Positions 53,987 through 63,304 of a stretch of DNA of 64,000 nt are shown in pieces. Positions within the stretch are counted from its first letter, which is position 1, and each line of letters begins with the position of its first letter. Origin of the DNA: Microbacterium proteolyticum (GTDB lineage: Bacteria > Actinomycetota > Actinomycetes > Actinomycetales > Microbacteriaceae); contig NZ_JAUSZZ010000001.1 of assembly GCF_030818075.1 (NCBI RefSeq), positions 868,001-932,000 of the forward strand, given 5' to 3'. A model generated the notes under the pieces. That model was given only the letters and a program-made list of their open reading frames with translations. It was not told the DNA's origin and made no database searches. The translations under genes were made by a program, and so were the position numbers.

Positions 53987-54817
53987 TTACGCCACGAGCG
54001 ACTGCACGACGGCCACGGCCGCGAGCTGCCCGCCGGCGATCGCCGCCGCGAGCGAGAACATCGGTCCCGGCAGGTGGTCGGGCTGGGCGATGTCGCCGAC
54101 CGCGTAGACGCCTTCGACGCTCGTGCGTCCGAACGCATCGGTGCGCACGGCGCCCGATTCCTGGCGTTCGAGACCGAGTGAGTCGACGAGCTCACCGCGC
54201 ACGGTCCACGTCGGCGCGACGAAGGCGCCGGCCACCTCGAGCGCGGTCCCGTCACCCAGCCGCAGGAGCAGTCCGTCGTCCCTGCCCTCGACCGCGCTCA
54301 CGTCGGTCGGGGCCACGACATGGACCTCGGATGCCACCGGCTCCAGCATGCGCGCCAGGACGGCAGCGTGCGGCGAGGCGTTGACGACGGCGACGGGGCG
54401 GCCTGCGAACTCGTGGCCGTGGCAGAACGGGCAGTTGGCGACCGTGTCTCCCCAGTGGTCGGCGAGGCCGGCGATCGGGGGGAGCTCGTCGGCCACGCCG
54501 CTCGCGAGGATCACCGCGTGAGTGCGGAGGGTGTCGCCGTCCACCGTCACCGTCAGAGCGTCGCCCTCGCGCACGACATCGGTGACCGTGGCATCCCGGA
54601 TCTCCACGGTGTCGTACGCGGCGATCTCGGCCCGGGCGAGGCGGCGGAGCTCCGCCGGATCGCGGCCGTCGTTGGTGAGCAGGTTGTGCGCGTGCCGGAC
54701 GGTGCCGTTGCGGTACTCGCCCGAGTCGAGCAGCAGGGTGCGCCGGTGCATCCGGCCGAGTGTGAGCGCCGCCTGCAGGCCCGCGGGGCCGCCTCCGATG
54801 ATGATCGCGTCGTACAC
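53987..54817 (-). CDS. Thioredoxin-reductase-like FAD/NAD(P) oxidoreductase
   Basis: 276 residues from GTG 54817, which has AAGGAG at proper spacing; ATG 54862 is also in frame but would add 15 polar residues before the FAD strand. FAD motif IIIGGGPAGLQAAL, redox pair in ANCPFCHGHEF (Cys-x2-Cys), NAD(P) region VAVVNASPHAAVLARML and the C-terminal VYAVGDIAQP. Substrate unknown. Divergent from a MerR regulator across a perfect palindrome, so it is the probable target of that regulator. Confidence 0.9.
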   Translation of the reverse strand: MYDAIIIGGGPAGLQAALTLGRMHRRTLLLDSGEYRNGTVRHAHNLLTNDGRDPAELRRLARAEIAAYDTVEIRDATVTDVVREGDALTVTVDGDTLRTHAVILASGVADELPPIAGLADHWGDTVANCPFCHGHEFAGRPVAVVNASPHAAVLARMLEPVASEVHVVAPTDVSAVEGRDDGLLLRLGDGTALEVAGAFVAPTWTVRGELVDSLGLERQESGAVRTDAFGRTSVEGVYAVGDIAQPDHLPGPMFSLAAAIAGGQLAAVAVVQSLVA

Positions 54818-54853
54818 GATGGGCTCCTTCCGCTTGTGTTCGCGTCCATCGTG

Positions 54854-54877
54854 TGACTTCATGTCGACATGAAGTCA
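54854..54877. promoter_or_regulatory. Perfect 24-bp palindromic operator
   Basis: TGACTTCATGTC followed directly by its reverse complement, with no spacer. It lies between the divergent flavoprotein and merR genes and contains the merR start codon (ATG 54869) and, symmetrically, ATG 54862 on the other strand. Best read as the MerR binding site. Confidence 0.8.
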
Positions 54878-55342
54878 AGCGGTGAGTCCATCGGCGAGGC
54901 GGCGGCGCGATTCGGGCTCGACACCCACGTGCTGCGTCACTGGGAGGACGCGGGGCTGCTGCACCCCGCCCGTGATCCAGCCGGGCGCAGACGCTTCGGC
55001 GACGACGACGCCGTGCGCATCGCGGTGATCCTGCGCAACAAGGCGGCGGGGCTCTCGCTCGATCAGATCCGCGTGCTGCTCGACGACGACGCCCCCGACC
55101 GGCACCGGGTGCTCGAGGAGCACGTCGCCGAGCTCGACCGCCGCGCCGCCGAGATCGCCGAGGCGCGGGCGATGACCGAGCACGCGCTGCGGTGCCGGTC
55201 GCACGACATCGCGCAGTGCCCGCGGTTCCGCAGTCACGTCGCCGACGTGCTCTCGGGCGAAGCGCGCTGGCTGCTCCTCCACACCGAGCCGGCGGGCGGC
55301 CCTGTCGGCTCGTCTCCGCCCCGTCGCGATCACGCGGAATAG
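54869..55342 (+). CDS. MerR-family transcriptional regulator
   Basis: 157 residues. N-terminal winged helix SIGEAAARFGLDTHVLRHWEDAGLLHPARD, then RRRFGDDDAVRIAVILRNKAAGLSLDQIRVLL and a dimerisation coiled coil (about 80-115). C-terminal segment has two cysteines (ALRCRSHDIAQCPRFRSH) that could sense metal or redox state. ATG 54869 falls inside the 24-bp palindrome, so the mRNA is probably leaderless and the gene autoregulated. Confidence 0.9.
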   Translation: MKSSGESIGEAAARFGLDTHVLRHWEDAGLLHPARDPAGRRRFGDDDAVRIAVILRNKAAGLSLDQIRVLLDDDAPDRHRVLEEHVAELDRRAAEIAEARAMTEHALRCRSHDIAQCPRFRSHVADVLSGEARWLLLHTEPAGGPVGSSPPRRDHAE

Positions 55343-55351
55343 CATGGGCCG

Positions 55352-56734
55352 GTGACCACGCCGCCTCTCTCCGCCGAACAGCAGGCGCTGTTCCGGCTGA
55401 TCGAGGACACCCGCGAGCACGTCTTCGTCACCGGCCGCGCCGGCACGGGCAAGTCGACGCTGCTGCAGCACCTGGCGTGGAACACGAAGAAGCAGATCGC
55501 GGTGTGCGCGCCGACGGGCGTCGCGGCGCTGAACGTCGAGGGGCAGACGATCCACTCGCTGTTCCGTCTGCCGATCGGGCTCATCGCGAACGGCGACATC
55601 GACCAGAACGACGCCACCCGCAAGATCCTCAACGCCATCGACACCCTCGTCATCGACGAGATCTCCATGGTCAACGCCGACCTGATGGATGCCATCGACC
55701 GCTCGCTGCGCCAGGCCCGCGGTCGTCGCTCCGAGCCGTTCGGCGGCACCCAGATCGTCATGTTCGGCGATCCCTACCAGCTGGCACCCGTCCCGCCGCG
55801 GGGCGACGAGATGCGCTACATCCGCGACCACTACCGCTCGTTCTGGTTCTTCGACGCGAAGGTGTGGTCGGGCGAGGCGGCGAGCGACGGGCTCATCGAC
55901 ATCGGGCGGCACGGCGCCGACCTGCACGTGAACGAACTCGTCGAGATCCACCGGCAGTCCGACCCCGGGTTCAAGACGTTGCTGAACGCGGTGCGCTACG
56001 GACGCGTGACGGCCGAGATGGCCGGCATCCTGAACACCGCCGGAGCGCGCACGCCCCCGCATCCCGCCGACGGCGAGCACCCGGTCATCACCCTCGCCAC
56101 CCGCAACGACCGCGTCAACACGATCAACCGGCGCCACCTCGACGAGCTCGTGGGGCGGACGCAGACGGCGAACGGCGAGATCTCGGGTGACTTCGGCCGG
56201 GGTGAGGCGAACTATCCGGCCGAGATGGAACTGACGTTGAAGGTCGGCGCGCAGGTGATGTTCCTGCGCAACGACGCCGGGCAGTTCGGCGAGGCGCCGC
56301 GGTGGGTCAACGGAACGATCGGCACAGTCACCCGCATCGCCGGCGACAGCGTGCGCGTCGAGGTCGACGGCATCCAGCACGACGTCGAACCGGCCGTGTG
56401 GGAGAGGTACCGCTACGCCTACGACCCGGGCACCAAGAACCTGTCGCGCGAGATCGTCGCCGAGTTCACGCAGTTTCCCCTGCGACTCGCGTGGGCGGTC
56501 ACCATCCACAAGTCGCAGGGCAAGACCTACGACCGTGCGGTCGTCGACCTGGGTTCGGGCGCCTTCGCCCCCGGGCAGACCTACGTCGCCCTCAGCCGCC
56601 TGACCTCTCTCGACGGCCTCTACCTGACGAGGCCGCTCCGCCCCGGCGACATCCGGGTCGACGAGGACGTGCGCCGCTTTATGAAACAGGCGTGGCTCTC
56701 GCGGCAGGATGCCTCGGTAGCCCGGGAGGCCTGA
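55352..56734 (+). CDS. Pif1/RecD-like DNA helicase
   Basis: 460 residues, superfamily 1B. Motif I VTGRAGTGKSTLL, Ia CAPTGVAALN, II VIDEISMVNADLMD, III FGDPYQLAPVP, and motifs V/VI LAWAVTIHKSQGKTYDRAV and QTYVALSRLTSLDGLYL. Acts 5'-3' on DNA in this family; likely in replication or repair of structured DNA. GTG start 9 bp after merR. Confidence 0.92.
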   Translation: MTTPPLSAEQQALFRLIEDTREHVFVTGRAGTGKSTLLQHLAWNTKKQIAVCAPTGVAALNVEGQTIHSLFRLPIGLIANGDIDQNDATRKILNAIDTLVIDEISMVNADLMDAIDRSLRQARGRRSEPFGGTQIVMFGDPYQLAPVPPRGDEMRYIRDHYRSFWFFDAKVWSGEAASDGLIDIGRHGADLHVNELVEIHRQSDPGFKTLLNAVRYGRVTAEMAGILNTAGARTPPHPADGEHPVITLATRNDRVNTINRRHLDELVGRTQTANGEISGDFGRGEANYPAEMELTLKVGAQVMFLRNDAGQFGEAPRWVNGTIGTVTRIAGDSVRVEVDGIQHDVEPAVWERYRYAYDPGTKNLSREIVAEFTQFPLRLAWAVTIHKSQGKTYDRAVVDLGSGAFAPGQTYVALSRLTSLDGLYLTRPLRPGDIRVDEDVRRFMKQAWLSRQDASVAREA

Positions 56735-56737
56735 GCG

Positions 56738-57391
56738 TCAGGCGGCGCCGACGGCCTTCGCGCGGGTGAGGTCGGCGAACAACTCCGTCGTGAAGCGGTA
56801 GGCGACGAGGACCTCGGCGATGACGCGCTCCTTCTCGGCGTCGTCCCACGGGGCGGCGTCGAGCTGTTCGCGATAGACGCTCTTGAACGCTTTGGGGTCG
56901 GCGATGTCGCCGAAGAGCAGGAACCCGATGCCGTTGGTCTCGAACCCGAAGCGGCGCTGCATGAGGCGCCCGATCGACGGGCCGCCCGAGAGGTCGCCGA
57001 GGAAGCGGGTGTAGTGGTGCGCGACGAAGCCTCCGGGCCACGTCGCCGCCACCCGTCGGATGCGAGAGACATACGCCTGCGTCGTGGGGAGCGGGTGAAT
57101 CTCGTCGCGCCAGTCCTCTCCGATGAGGAACGCGAGGTCGGCTTCGAGAGCGGGCAGGCGAGAGTGCCTGTCGCGGAGGAACACGGATGCCACCGGGTCG
57201 GCGCGCATGCGCGCGGAGGCCTCTTCGAGGGCGGCGTAGAGGAACCAATGCTGCGCGATGAGGGCGATGTAGTCGTCACGGGTGCCGGCGCCGGTGAGCA
57301 GATCGGTCATGAAGCCGTCGCACTCACGAGGCGAGTGGGCGCTGCTGGAGCGCTCCCTCAGGGCCGCGGAGAACGGGATGACGACGTTCAT
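56738..57391 (-). CDS. Haem oxygenase (biliverdin-producing)
   Basis: 217 residues. Haem ligand His19 in SSSAHSPRE, the distal helix motif in YTRFLGDLSGGPSIGRL, and FYREQL-like VYREQLDAAPW support a HmuO/HO-1 type enzyme that opens haem to biliverdin, CO and iron. An iron box overlaps its promoter, and a TATGAT -10 ends only about 7 nt before the ATG, so the message is probably leaderless and iron-repressed. Convergent with the helicase gene (3-bp gap). Confidence 0.93.
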   Translation of the reverse strand: MNVVIPFSAALRERSSSAHSPRECDGFMTDLLTGAGTRDDYIALIAQHWFLYAALEEASARMRADPVASVFLRDRHSRLPALEADLAFLIGEDWRDEIHPLPTTQAYVSRIRRVAATWPGGFVAHHYTRFLGDLSGGPSIGRLMQRRFGFETNGIGFLLFGDIADPKAFKSVYREQLDAAPWDDAEKERVIAEVLVAYRFTTELFADLTRAKAVGAA

Positions 57392-57397
57392 GCGGCC

Positions 57398-57430
57398 ATC
57401 ATACGCAAAAGGTTAGGTTTGCCTAACCCC
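57398..57430 (-). promoter_or_regulatory. Haem oxygenase promoter with DtxR/IdeR iron box
   Basis: On the minus strand TTAGGC, 17 nt, then TATGAT (57398-57403) form a promoter. The -35 lies in GGTTAGGTTTGCCTAACC (57411-57428), which matches the TTAGGTTAGCCTAACC consensus of DtxR/IdeR/DmdR boxes with one central change. Binding of the iron-loaded repressor would block the promoter. Confidence 0.85.
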
Positions 57431-57574
57431 TTCTTCTCCTTCTGGTGCAGCCGACGGGCAGTCGTGATGCAGACGTGACGACGCGGGGGCGCAACCGACA
57501 GTTCCGCTCCCGTGCCGTGTGTTTGAATGCATCGGGAGCGCGCTTCGTCGTGCGCGGAAACGCTGGGGGTTCAC

Positions 57575-58846
57575 ATGCCGAGGTGGCATCGTTCCGCGGC
57601 CGTCGCCATCGCCGGTGCGGCCGTGCTCGCCGTCGCGCTGAGCGGCTGCACGAGCCAGATATCGGTGTCGATCGACATCCCGGCGCAGGTGGACGCCCCG
57701 CTTCCCGAAGCGACGGTCACCGAGATGCGCGACGCCGTGACCGCGGCGATCACCGCCACCGGTTCGACCGGCGCCATCGTCGGCGTCTGGGCGCCGTGGA
57801 GCGGGAGCTGGATCTCCGGCGTGGGAACCCAGAGCCCCGGCGGAGCCGAGGTGACCGACGACCTGCAGTTCCGTGCCGCCGACGTCACCGGTGCGATGAC
57901 GTGCGACGCCCTCTACCGCCTCGCCGCCGACGGCCGGCTCTCGCTCGAGGACCCGCTGACCCAGTGGGTGAGCAACGTGCCCGGATACGAGGACATCACC
58001 CTGCGCGAACTGTGCGACGGCACGTCGGGCCTCGCCTCGTACACCTCGAGCCTCGACGGTCTCGTGCTCGGCAACCCCGACCGCGTCTGGAGCGCGCGGG
58101 AGCTGATGGCGTACGGGATCGCGAAACCGCGCCTGAACGACCCTGGCGTGTCGTTCGCGTCGTCGCCGACGAACTTCCTGCTCGCCGGCCTCGCCGTCGA
58201 GCGGGTCACCGGTCAGTCGCTCGCCGAGGTGATCGCCGAGCGGGTGACGACCCCTCTCGGCCTCGAATCGACATCCATTCCCGCGCCCGAGGCCGCCCCT
58301 CCCGGCGCTTCGTCGCTCACGGGCCACTGGTCGCAGCCCAACGGCGACGGCGCCTACGACTGCGCCGCACCGCTGGAGTTCACCACGATGTCGTCGAGCT
58401 ACGGCGCCGCCGCATCCGGAGGGGTCACGAACATCCGCGACCTCGGACGGTACGCGCAGGCTCTCGCCACCGGCGCCCTTCTGCCCGACGGCAACGACCG
58501 CTTCGCCAACCCCGTACCGGTCTCCGCCGACCAGCCGACGTGGTTCACCGCGGCGGGCGGGGCCTATCAGGCGGGGTCGCTGATCGGACAGTTCGGCTCC
58601 ACGCCCGGCTACATCGTGGGCGCCTTCGCCGACCCGACGACGGGGATGTCGGTCGCCGTCGTGCTGAACAACTCGGCGGGCAACGAGAACACGGGCGCCT
58701 GGCTCGCGTGGGAGCTCGCGGCGATCGCCTCGAAGGCCCCCGCCGCGCAGGGCCAGAGCATGCCCGAGGCGGGGCTGCCGTGGACGGCGGACCAGATGCG
58801 CGAGAGCATCGCCGCCAACGCCATCTGCGCGCCCCCCGCCGGATGA
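57575..58846 (+). CDS. Beta-lactamase-fold lipoprotein lacking catalytic residues
   Basis: 423 residues. Signal peptide with lipobox ALSGC (Cys25). The body follows the serine beta-lactamase/D-peptidase family: LYRLAADGRLSLEDPLTQWVSNVPGYEDITLRELCDGTSGL and LAGLAVERVTGQSLAEVI. The SxxK motif is replaced by DVTG (Asp103, Gly106) and the YxN by SSP (196-198), so it cannot use the usual acyl-enzyme chemistry. Probably a binding or scaffolding pseudo-enzyme at the outer face of the membrane. It overlaps the EamA gene by 4 bp. Confidence 0.85.
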   Translation: MPRWHRSAAVAIAGAAVLAVALSGCTSQISVSIDIPAQVDAPLPEATVTEMRDAVTAAITATGSTGAIVGVWAPWSGSWISGVGTQSPGGAEVTDDLQFRAADVTGAMTCDALYRLAADGRLSLEDPLTQWVSNVPGYEDITLRELCDGTSGLASYTSSLDGLVLGNPDRVWSARELMAYGIAKPRLNDPGVSFASSPTNFLLAGLAVERVTGQSLAEVIAERVTTPLGLESTSIPAPEAAPPGASSLTGHWSQPNGDGAYDCAAPLEFTTMSSSYGAAASGGVTNIRDLGRYAQALATGALLPDGNDRFANPVPVSADQPTWFTAAGGAYQAGSLIGQFGSTPGYIVGAFADPTTGMSVAVVLNNSAGNENTGAWLAWELAAIASKAPAAQGQSMPEAGLPWTADQMRESIAANAICAPPAG

Positions 58847-59751
58847 CCGGACGCGGCGGGCAGGGCTCGGCCGCCGCGCTCGTGCTGGTGGGCCTGGCGT
58901 GTCAGGAGGTCGGCGCGTCCTTCGCGGTCATGCTGTTCCCCCAGACCGGCCCGCTGGGCATCGTCATGCTGCGGCTGGTCTTCTCGGCGCTTCTCCTGCT
59001 CGTCATCGCCCGGCCGGGTCTGCGCGGGCACAGTGCGTTCGCGTGGCGCTCGGTCGTCGGATTCGGTCTGGTGCTGGCATCCATGAACGCGCTGTTCTAC
59101 CTGGCGCTGGAGCGCCTGCCGCTCGGGGTGACGGTCACCATCGAGGTGCTCGGTCCGCTGACCCTGTCGATCCTCACGGCGACGGGGGTCGCCCGGTGGC
59201 TCTGGGCGGGGCTCGCCCTCGCCGGCGTCATCGCCCTCGGGGCGGGCGGCTGGGACCGACTCGATCCGCTGGGGGTCGTCTTCGCGCTGGGCGCTGCCGT
59301 GAGCTGGGCGCTGTACATCCTCGCGTCGGCGCGCGTCGGCCGTGAGTTCCCCCGTCTCGACGGGCTCGCGCTCGCGATGACGGTGGGCGCGGTGATCGCA
59401 CTGCCGTTCGGCATCTGGCAGGCGGGCCCGGCGCTGCTGCGCCTCGACCTGCTCGCCCTCGGGGCGGCCGTCGCCCTGTTGTCGTCGACCATCCCCTACG
59501 CCCTCGAACTCGTGGCGCTGCGACGCCTCCCGGCCGCGGCCTTCGCGATCCTGATGAGCCTCGGGCCCGCGACCGCGTCGATCGCCGGCTTCCTGCTGCT
59601 CGGTCAGCACCTGTCCTGGCTCGAGATCGCGGGCATCGCCCTGGTCATCGCGGCCAGCATCGGCGCGGTCGCCGCCGCGGCCCGCCGGGGCGCTGCCGTA
59701 CGGCATCCAGGACCCGACGCCGACGAGCCGCTGAGCGAACCCGTCGGCTGA
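58843..59751 (+). CDS. EamA/RhtA-type exporter
   Basis: 302 residues with ten hydrophobic helices in two EamA repeats (about 10-135 and 145-280). PLGIVMLRLVFSALLLL, ALFYLALERLPLGVTVTIEVLGPL and LRRLPAAAFAILMSLGPATASIAGFLLL are typical of the RhtA threonine/homoserine-exporter group. ATG overlaps the preceding stop (ATGA). Substrate inferred only at family level. Confidence 0.88.
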   Translation: MTGRGGQGSAAALVLVGLACQEVGASFAVMLFPQTGPLGIVMLRLVFSALLLLVIARPGLRGHSAFAWRSVVGFGLVLASMNALFYLALERLPLGVTVTIEVLGPLTLSILTATGVARWLWAGLALAGVIALGAGGWDRLDPLGVVFALGAAVSWALYILASARVGREFPRLDGLALAMTVGAVIALPFGIWQAGPALLRLDLLALGAAVALLSSTIPYALELVALRRLPAAAFAILMSLGPATASIAGFLLLGQHLSWLEIAGIALVIAASIGAVAAAARRGAAVRHPGPDADEPLSEPVG

Positions 59752-59886
59752 CGGCGGGGGCGAGGCGGTGTCGTGACAGGGCACGGCGATGCACCCGCTC
59801 GTCGAGCACCGGCTGAACGGATGCCATCGCGGCGCCGTCCGCGCAAGGGGGCCTCGACGCCGGAGGAGGCTCGCGAGGATGACGGC

Positions 59887-60216
59887 ATGAGCGACGACGA
59901 CGACCAGACCCGCAAGGACTTCGACGAGGCGGTCAACATGACCGCGAGCGAGCTGAAGAAGTGGCTCGACACCGACGAGTCGAAGTCGGTCGGACAGAAG
60001 AAGGACGGCGGCGAATCGACCGGCCACGAGAGCGGCCGGCACATCGTGCGCATCCTGGAGAAGAAGAAGGCCGACCTGACCGACGACGACCTGAAGCACA
60101 TGCGAAAGGTCGTCGGCTACGTCAAGCGCCACAGCGCACAGAAGCCGAAGGGCGACATCACCGACACCGACTGGCGCTACTCGCTGATGAACTGGGGCAA
60201 CGACCCCAAGAAGTAA
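59887..60216 (+). CDS. DUF3140 protein
   Basis: 109 residues, highly charged and helical: EAVNMTASELKKWLDTDES, SGRHIVRILEKKKADLTDDDL, KHMRKVVGYVKRHSAQKP and DWRYSLMNWGNDP. This is the DUF3140 pattern seen in actinobacteria and some DNA-binding-like small proteins. Function unknown. ATG 59887 chosen as the family start; the frame is open to 59773. Confidence 0.82.
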   Translation: MSDDDDQTRKDFDEAVNMTASELKKWLDTDESKSVGQKKDGGESTGHESGRHIVRILEKKKADLTDDDLKHMRKVVGYVKRHSAQKPKGDITDTDWRYSLMNWGNDPKK

Positions 60217-60250
60217 CCGACGGCACAGGCCGCGGGGGTACAACGGAAGC

Positions 60251-61249
60251 ATGCCCATCATCGACAGCGCCGTGTACGTCGACGGTCACCGCATCGAGAA
60301 TCCCACGAGCCTCGACCAGACCTTCGAGTACATGGAGGCCCACGGCGGAATGGCCTGGATCGGGCTGCTGCGCCCGTCTGCCGACGAACTCGAACGCGTC
60401 GCCGCGGAATTCTCCCTGCACCCGCTCGCCGTCGAGGACGCCCTCACCGGCCACCAGCGCGCCAAGCTGGAACGCTACGGCGGCAATCTGTTCGCGGTGC
60501 TGCGCCCGGCCCGCTACATCGACGCCAGCGAGACGGTCGAGTTCGGCGAACTGCACGTGTTCATCGGGGCCGACTACGTCGTGACCGTGCGCCATGCCGA
60601 GGTGCCCGACCTGTCGCGGGTGCGCCGACGCCTCGAGAAGAACCCCGACCTGCTCGCCCGCGGGCCCGAAGCGGTGCTGTACGCGATCCTCGACGAGGTC
60701 GTGGACCAGTACGATCCCGTCGCCCGCGGCCTGCAGAACGACGTCGACGAGATCGAGGACCAGCTGTTCGGCACCGGCGGTGCCGAGCTGACGCAGCGCA
60801 TCTACCAGCTCGCGCGCGAGGTGATCCACTTCCAGCGAGCCGTCGAGCCCCTGCGCGACATGCTCGAGTCGCTGCTGCGCGGCGCCGAGAAGTACGGCGT
60901 CGACATCGAACTGCAGCGCGCGCTGCGCGACGTGCTCGACCACGTGCTGCGTCAGTGCGAGAAGCTCACGGCGCTACGGGCGATCCTCGACAACGCCCTG
61001 ACCGTCAACGCGACCCTGGTCACGCAGCGGCAGACCGAGACGTCGCTCGAGCAGAACGAGCAGGTCAAGAAGATCTCGGGGTGGGCCGCGATCCTCTTCG
61101 GCCCGTCGCTGGTCGGCGCGGTCTACGGCATGAACTTCAAGAACATGCCCGAGCTCGACTGGCAGTTCGGGTACCCGATGGCGCTGGCACTCATGGTGGC
61201 GGTGTCGGTCGGGTTGTGGCTGACGTTCAAGTGGAAGAAGTGGCTCTGA
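60251..61249 (+). CDS. corA: CorA-type magnesium/cobalt transporter
   Basis: 332 residues: soluble N-terminal domain (WIGLLRPSADELERVAAEFSLHPLAVEDAL), long stalk helix, and two C-terminal membrane helices with the diagnostic YGMNF loop (GMN motif) between them, ending in the basic FKWKKWL. No M-box riboswitch is visible in the 34-bp gap upstream. Confidence 0.95.
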   Translation: MPIIDSAVYVDGHRIENPTSLDQTFEYMEAHGGMAWIGLLRPSADELERVAAEFSLHPLAVEDALTGHQRAKLERYGGNLFAVLRPARYIDASETVEFGELHVFIGADYVVTVRHAEVPDLSRVRRRLEKNPDLLARGPEAVLYAILDEVVDQYDPVARGLQNDVDEIEDQLFGTGGAELTQRIYQLAREVIHFQRAVEPLRDMLESLLRGAEKYGVDIELQRALRDVLDHVLRQCEKLTALRAILDNALTVNATLVTQRQTETSLEQNEQVKKISGWAAILFGPSLVGAVYGMNFKNMPELDWQFGYPMALALMVAVSVGLWLTFKWKKWL

Positions 61250-61412
61250 CCCCTGGCATCCGGATGCCGGGGACGCTGTGAACAGGGCGCTCCACGGCGT
61301 CGTCGACTGGTAGCGCGAGCGGGCGCTGACCCGGTGGGTCGCGGAACGCTCGAACGAGGATTGATTCGGCGCGGACGCTGGACAGGCGCTGCGTAAATCG
61401 AATGATGGGAGA

Positions 61413-62918
61413 GTGACCGACTCCACTCCCCGCTCGGGCGACTCCGCCGAGCCGATCCACACCTCGACCGTCGAGCTCGAGGACAGCGGCTATCACAAGG
61501 GCCTGTCGTCGCGTCAGGTGCAGATGATCGCCATCGGCGGTGCGATCGGCACCGGGCTCTTCCTCGGCGCCGGTGGCCGCCTCGCGCAGGCCGGTCCCGC
61601 CATCGTCATCTCGTACGCCGTGTGCGGCGTCTTCGCGTTCTTCATCCTGCGGGCGCTCGGCGAGCTGGTGCTGCACCGGCCGAGCTCGGGGTCGTTCGTG
61701 TCGTACGCGCGCGAGTTCTTCGGCGAGAAGGCCGCCTTCGTGTCCGGGTGGTTCTACTGGATCAACTGGGCGATGACGACGATCGTCGACATCACCGCCG
61801 CCGCCGTCTACATGAACTTCTTCGGCACGTACGTCCCCTGGATCGGCGCCGTCCCGCAGTGGCTGTGGGCGCTCATCGCGCTCATCGTGGTGCTCGCGGT
61901 CAACCTCGTCTCGGTAAAGGTGTTCGGCGAGCTCGAGTTCTGGTTCGCCCTCATCAAGGTCGCGGCCCTCGTGGCGTTCCTGCTGGTCGGCATCTACTTC
62001 GTCGTGTTCGGCACGCCCAACGGCTCACCCGTCGGCTTCTCGCTCATCGCCGACAACGGCGGGTTCCTCCCCAACGGCATCCTGCCCGCCATCCTGCTCA
62101 TGCAGGGCGTCGTCTTCGCGTACGCCTCGATCGAGCTGATCGGCACCGCCGCCGGTGAGACGAAGAATCCCGAGAAGGTCATGCCCCGCGCCATCAACTC
62201 GGTGGTGCTGCGCGTGGCGGTGTTCTACGTCGGGTCGGTGCTGCTGCTGTCGCTGCTGCTCCCGTTCACGGCCTACTCGGCCGACGAGAGCCCGTTCGTG
62301 ACCTTCTTCGCCTCGATCGGCGTGCCGGGCGTCGACGTCATCATGAACATGGTCGTGCTGACCGCGGCGCTGTCGTCGCTGAATGCGGGGCTCTACTCCA
62401 CGGGACGCATCCTGCGGTCGATGGCCATCGCCGGTTCCGCCCCGCAGTTCGCGGCCCGCATGAACAAGGCGGGCGTGCCGTACGGCGGCATCGCCATCAC
62501 CGCGGCCGTGGCGCTGCTGGGCGTCGTGCTGAACTTCTTCGTCCCCGCCGAGGCGTTCGAGACGGTGCTGAGCGTGGCCTCGGTCGGCATCATCTCGACC
62601 TGGGCGACGATCATCATCTGCCAGATGCGGCTCAAGCAGCTCGCCGACCGCGGTGAGCTCGTTCGGCCGTCGTTCCGGCTCTTCGGGGCGCCGTACACGA
62701 ACTGGGTGACGCTGGTGTTCCTCGCGAGCGTGCTCGTGCTGGTGTTCATCGACTCCCCGGCGACGCTGGTGGCCACGGTCGTCGCGGTGATCGGCATCGT
62801 CATCGGCTGGTACGCCTGCCGCACGCGCATCGCCGAGCTCGCGGCGGAGCGCGAGGGCTACACCGGCACGCACCCCGTGGTGCCGAGCCCGTTCCCCAAG
62901 ACGTCCGACAACGCCTGA
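61413..62918 (+). CDS. Amino acid permease (APC family)
   Basis: 501 residues with twelve membrane helices. [25 protein letters not shown], then [56 protein letters not shown] are the amino acid transporter signatures of the AroP/GabP/CycA group (2.A.3.1). Substrate cannot be fixed from sequence; GABA, aromatic or D-Ala/Ser are all possible. GTG start at 61413. Confidence 0.92.
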   Translation: MTDSTPRSGDSAEPIHTSTVELEDSGYHKGLSSRQVQMIAIGGAIGTGLFLGAGGRLAQAGPAIVISYAVCGVFAFFILRALGELVLHRPSSGSFVSYAREFFGEKAAFVSGWFYWINWAMTTIVDITAAAVYMNFFGTYVPWIGAVPQWLWALIALIVVLAVNLVSVKVFGELEFWFALIKVAALVAFLLVGIYFVVFGTPNGSPVGFSLIADNGGFLPNGILPAILLMQGVVFAYASIELIGTAAGETKNPEKVMPRAINSVVLRVAVFYVGSVLLLSLLLPFTAYSADESPFVTFFASIGVPGVDVIMNMVVLTAALSSLNAGLYSTGRILRSMAIAGSAPQFAARMNKAGVPYGGIAITAAVALLGVVLNFFVPAEAFETVLSVASVGIISTWATIIICQMRLKQLADRGELVRPSFRLFGAPYTNWVTLVFLASVLVLVFIDSPATLVATVVAVIGIVIGWYACRTRIAELAAEREGYTGTHPVVPSPFPKTSDNA

Positions 62919-63302
62919 GTGTTCCGCGCTCCGGCGCGGTCGCGTGGCGTTCCCGACCGGGGGTGCGTCGCGGCGTGACGCGTCCGCTGGGGCGCCGGTG
63001 CGGGTGTGACCGCCCGGGGCGTGTCGTTCGCGCCCCGACCGGGGGATCCCGCTCCATGACGCGCGGGCCGGTTCACCTGGGCGGGCAGGGGAGTGGATGC
63101 CGGGGACTCGGCGTGCGAGTCGGGGTGCGTTTCCCGTGTGGGGCTTCTGTTTCGCGCCCCGCACGGCGGGTCCCGCCCGAACTCGTCGGCCGGTTCCCCT
63201 CCGCGGACGCGTGCCGGGCGAGGCCCGGGCCGGGCCGGGCGGCTTCGGCCGGTTCCCTTGCACGGACGCGTGCGGGGCGTGGCCGGGCCGGGCCGGGCGG
63301 CT
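62919..63302. other. 384-bp GC-rich gap with repeats, no gene
   Basis: Low-complexity GC-rich sequence between the convergent permease and pobA genes. Its right half is a 59-bp direct duplication (63186-63304). No coherent frame or clear terminator stem was found. Confidence 0.5.
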
Positions 63303-63304
63303 TC
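63186..63304. repeat. 59-bp direct repeat next to pobA stop
   Basis: Two copies begin TCGGCCGGTTCCC, contain CGGACGCGTGC and end GGCCGGGCCGGGCGGCTTC. The second runs into the last bases of pobA. Confidence 0.75.

Noticed and set aside
54875..56509. A 544-codon minus-strand frame opposite merR and the helicase
   Set aside because: The plus strand has complete MerR and Pif1 motifs; the minus frame is a composition shadow.
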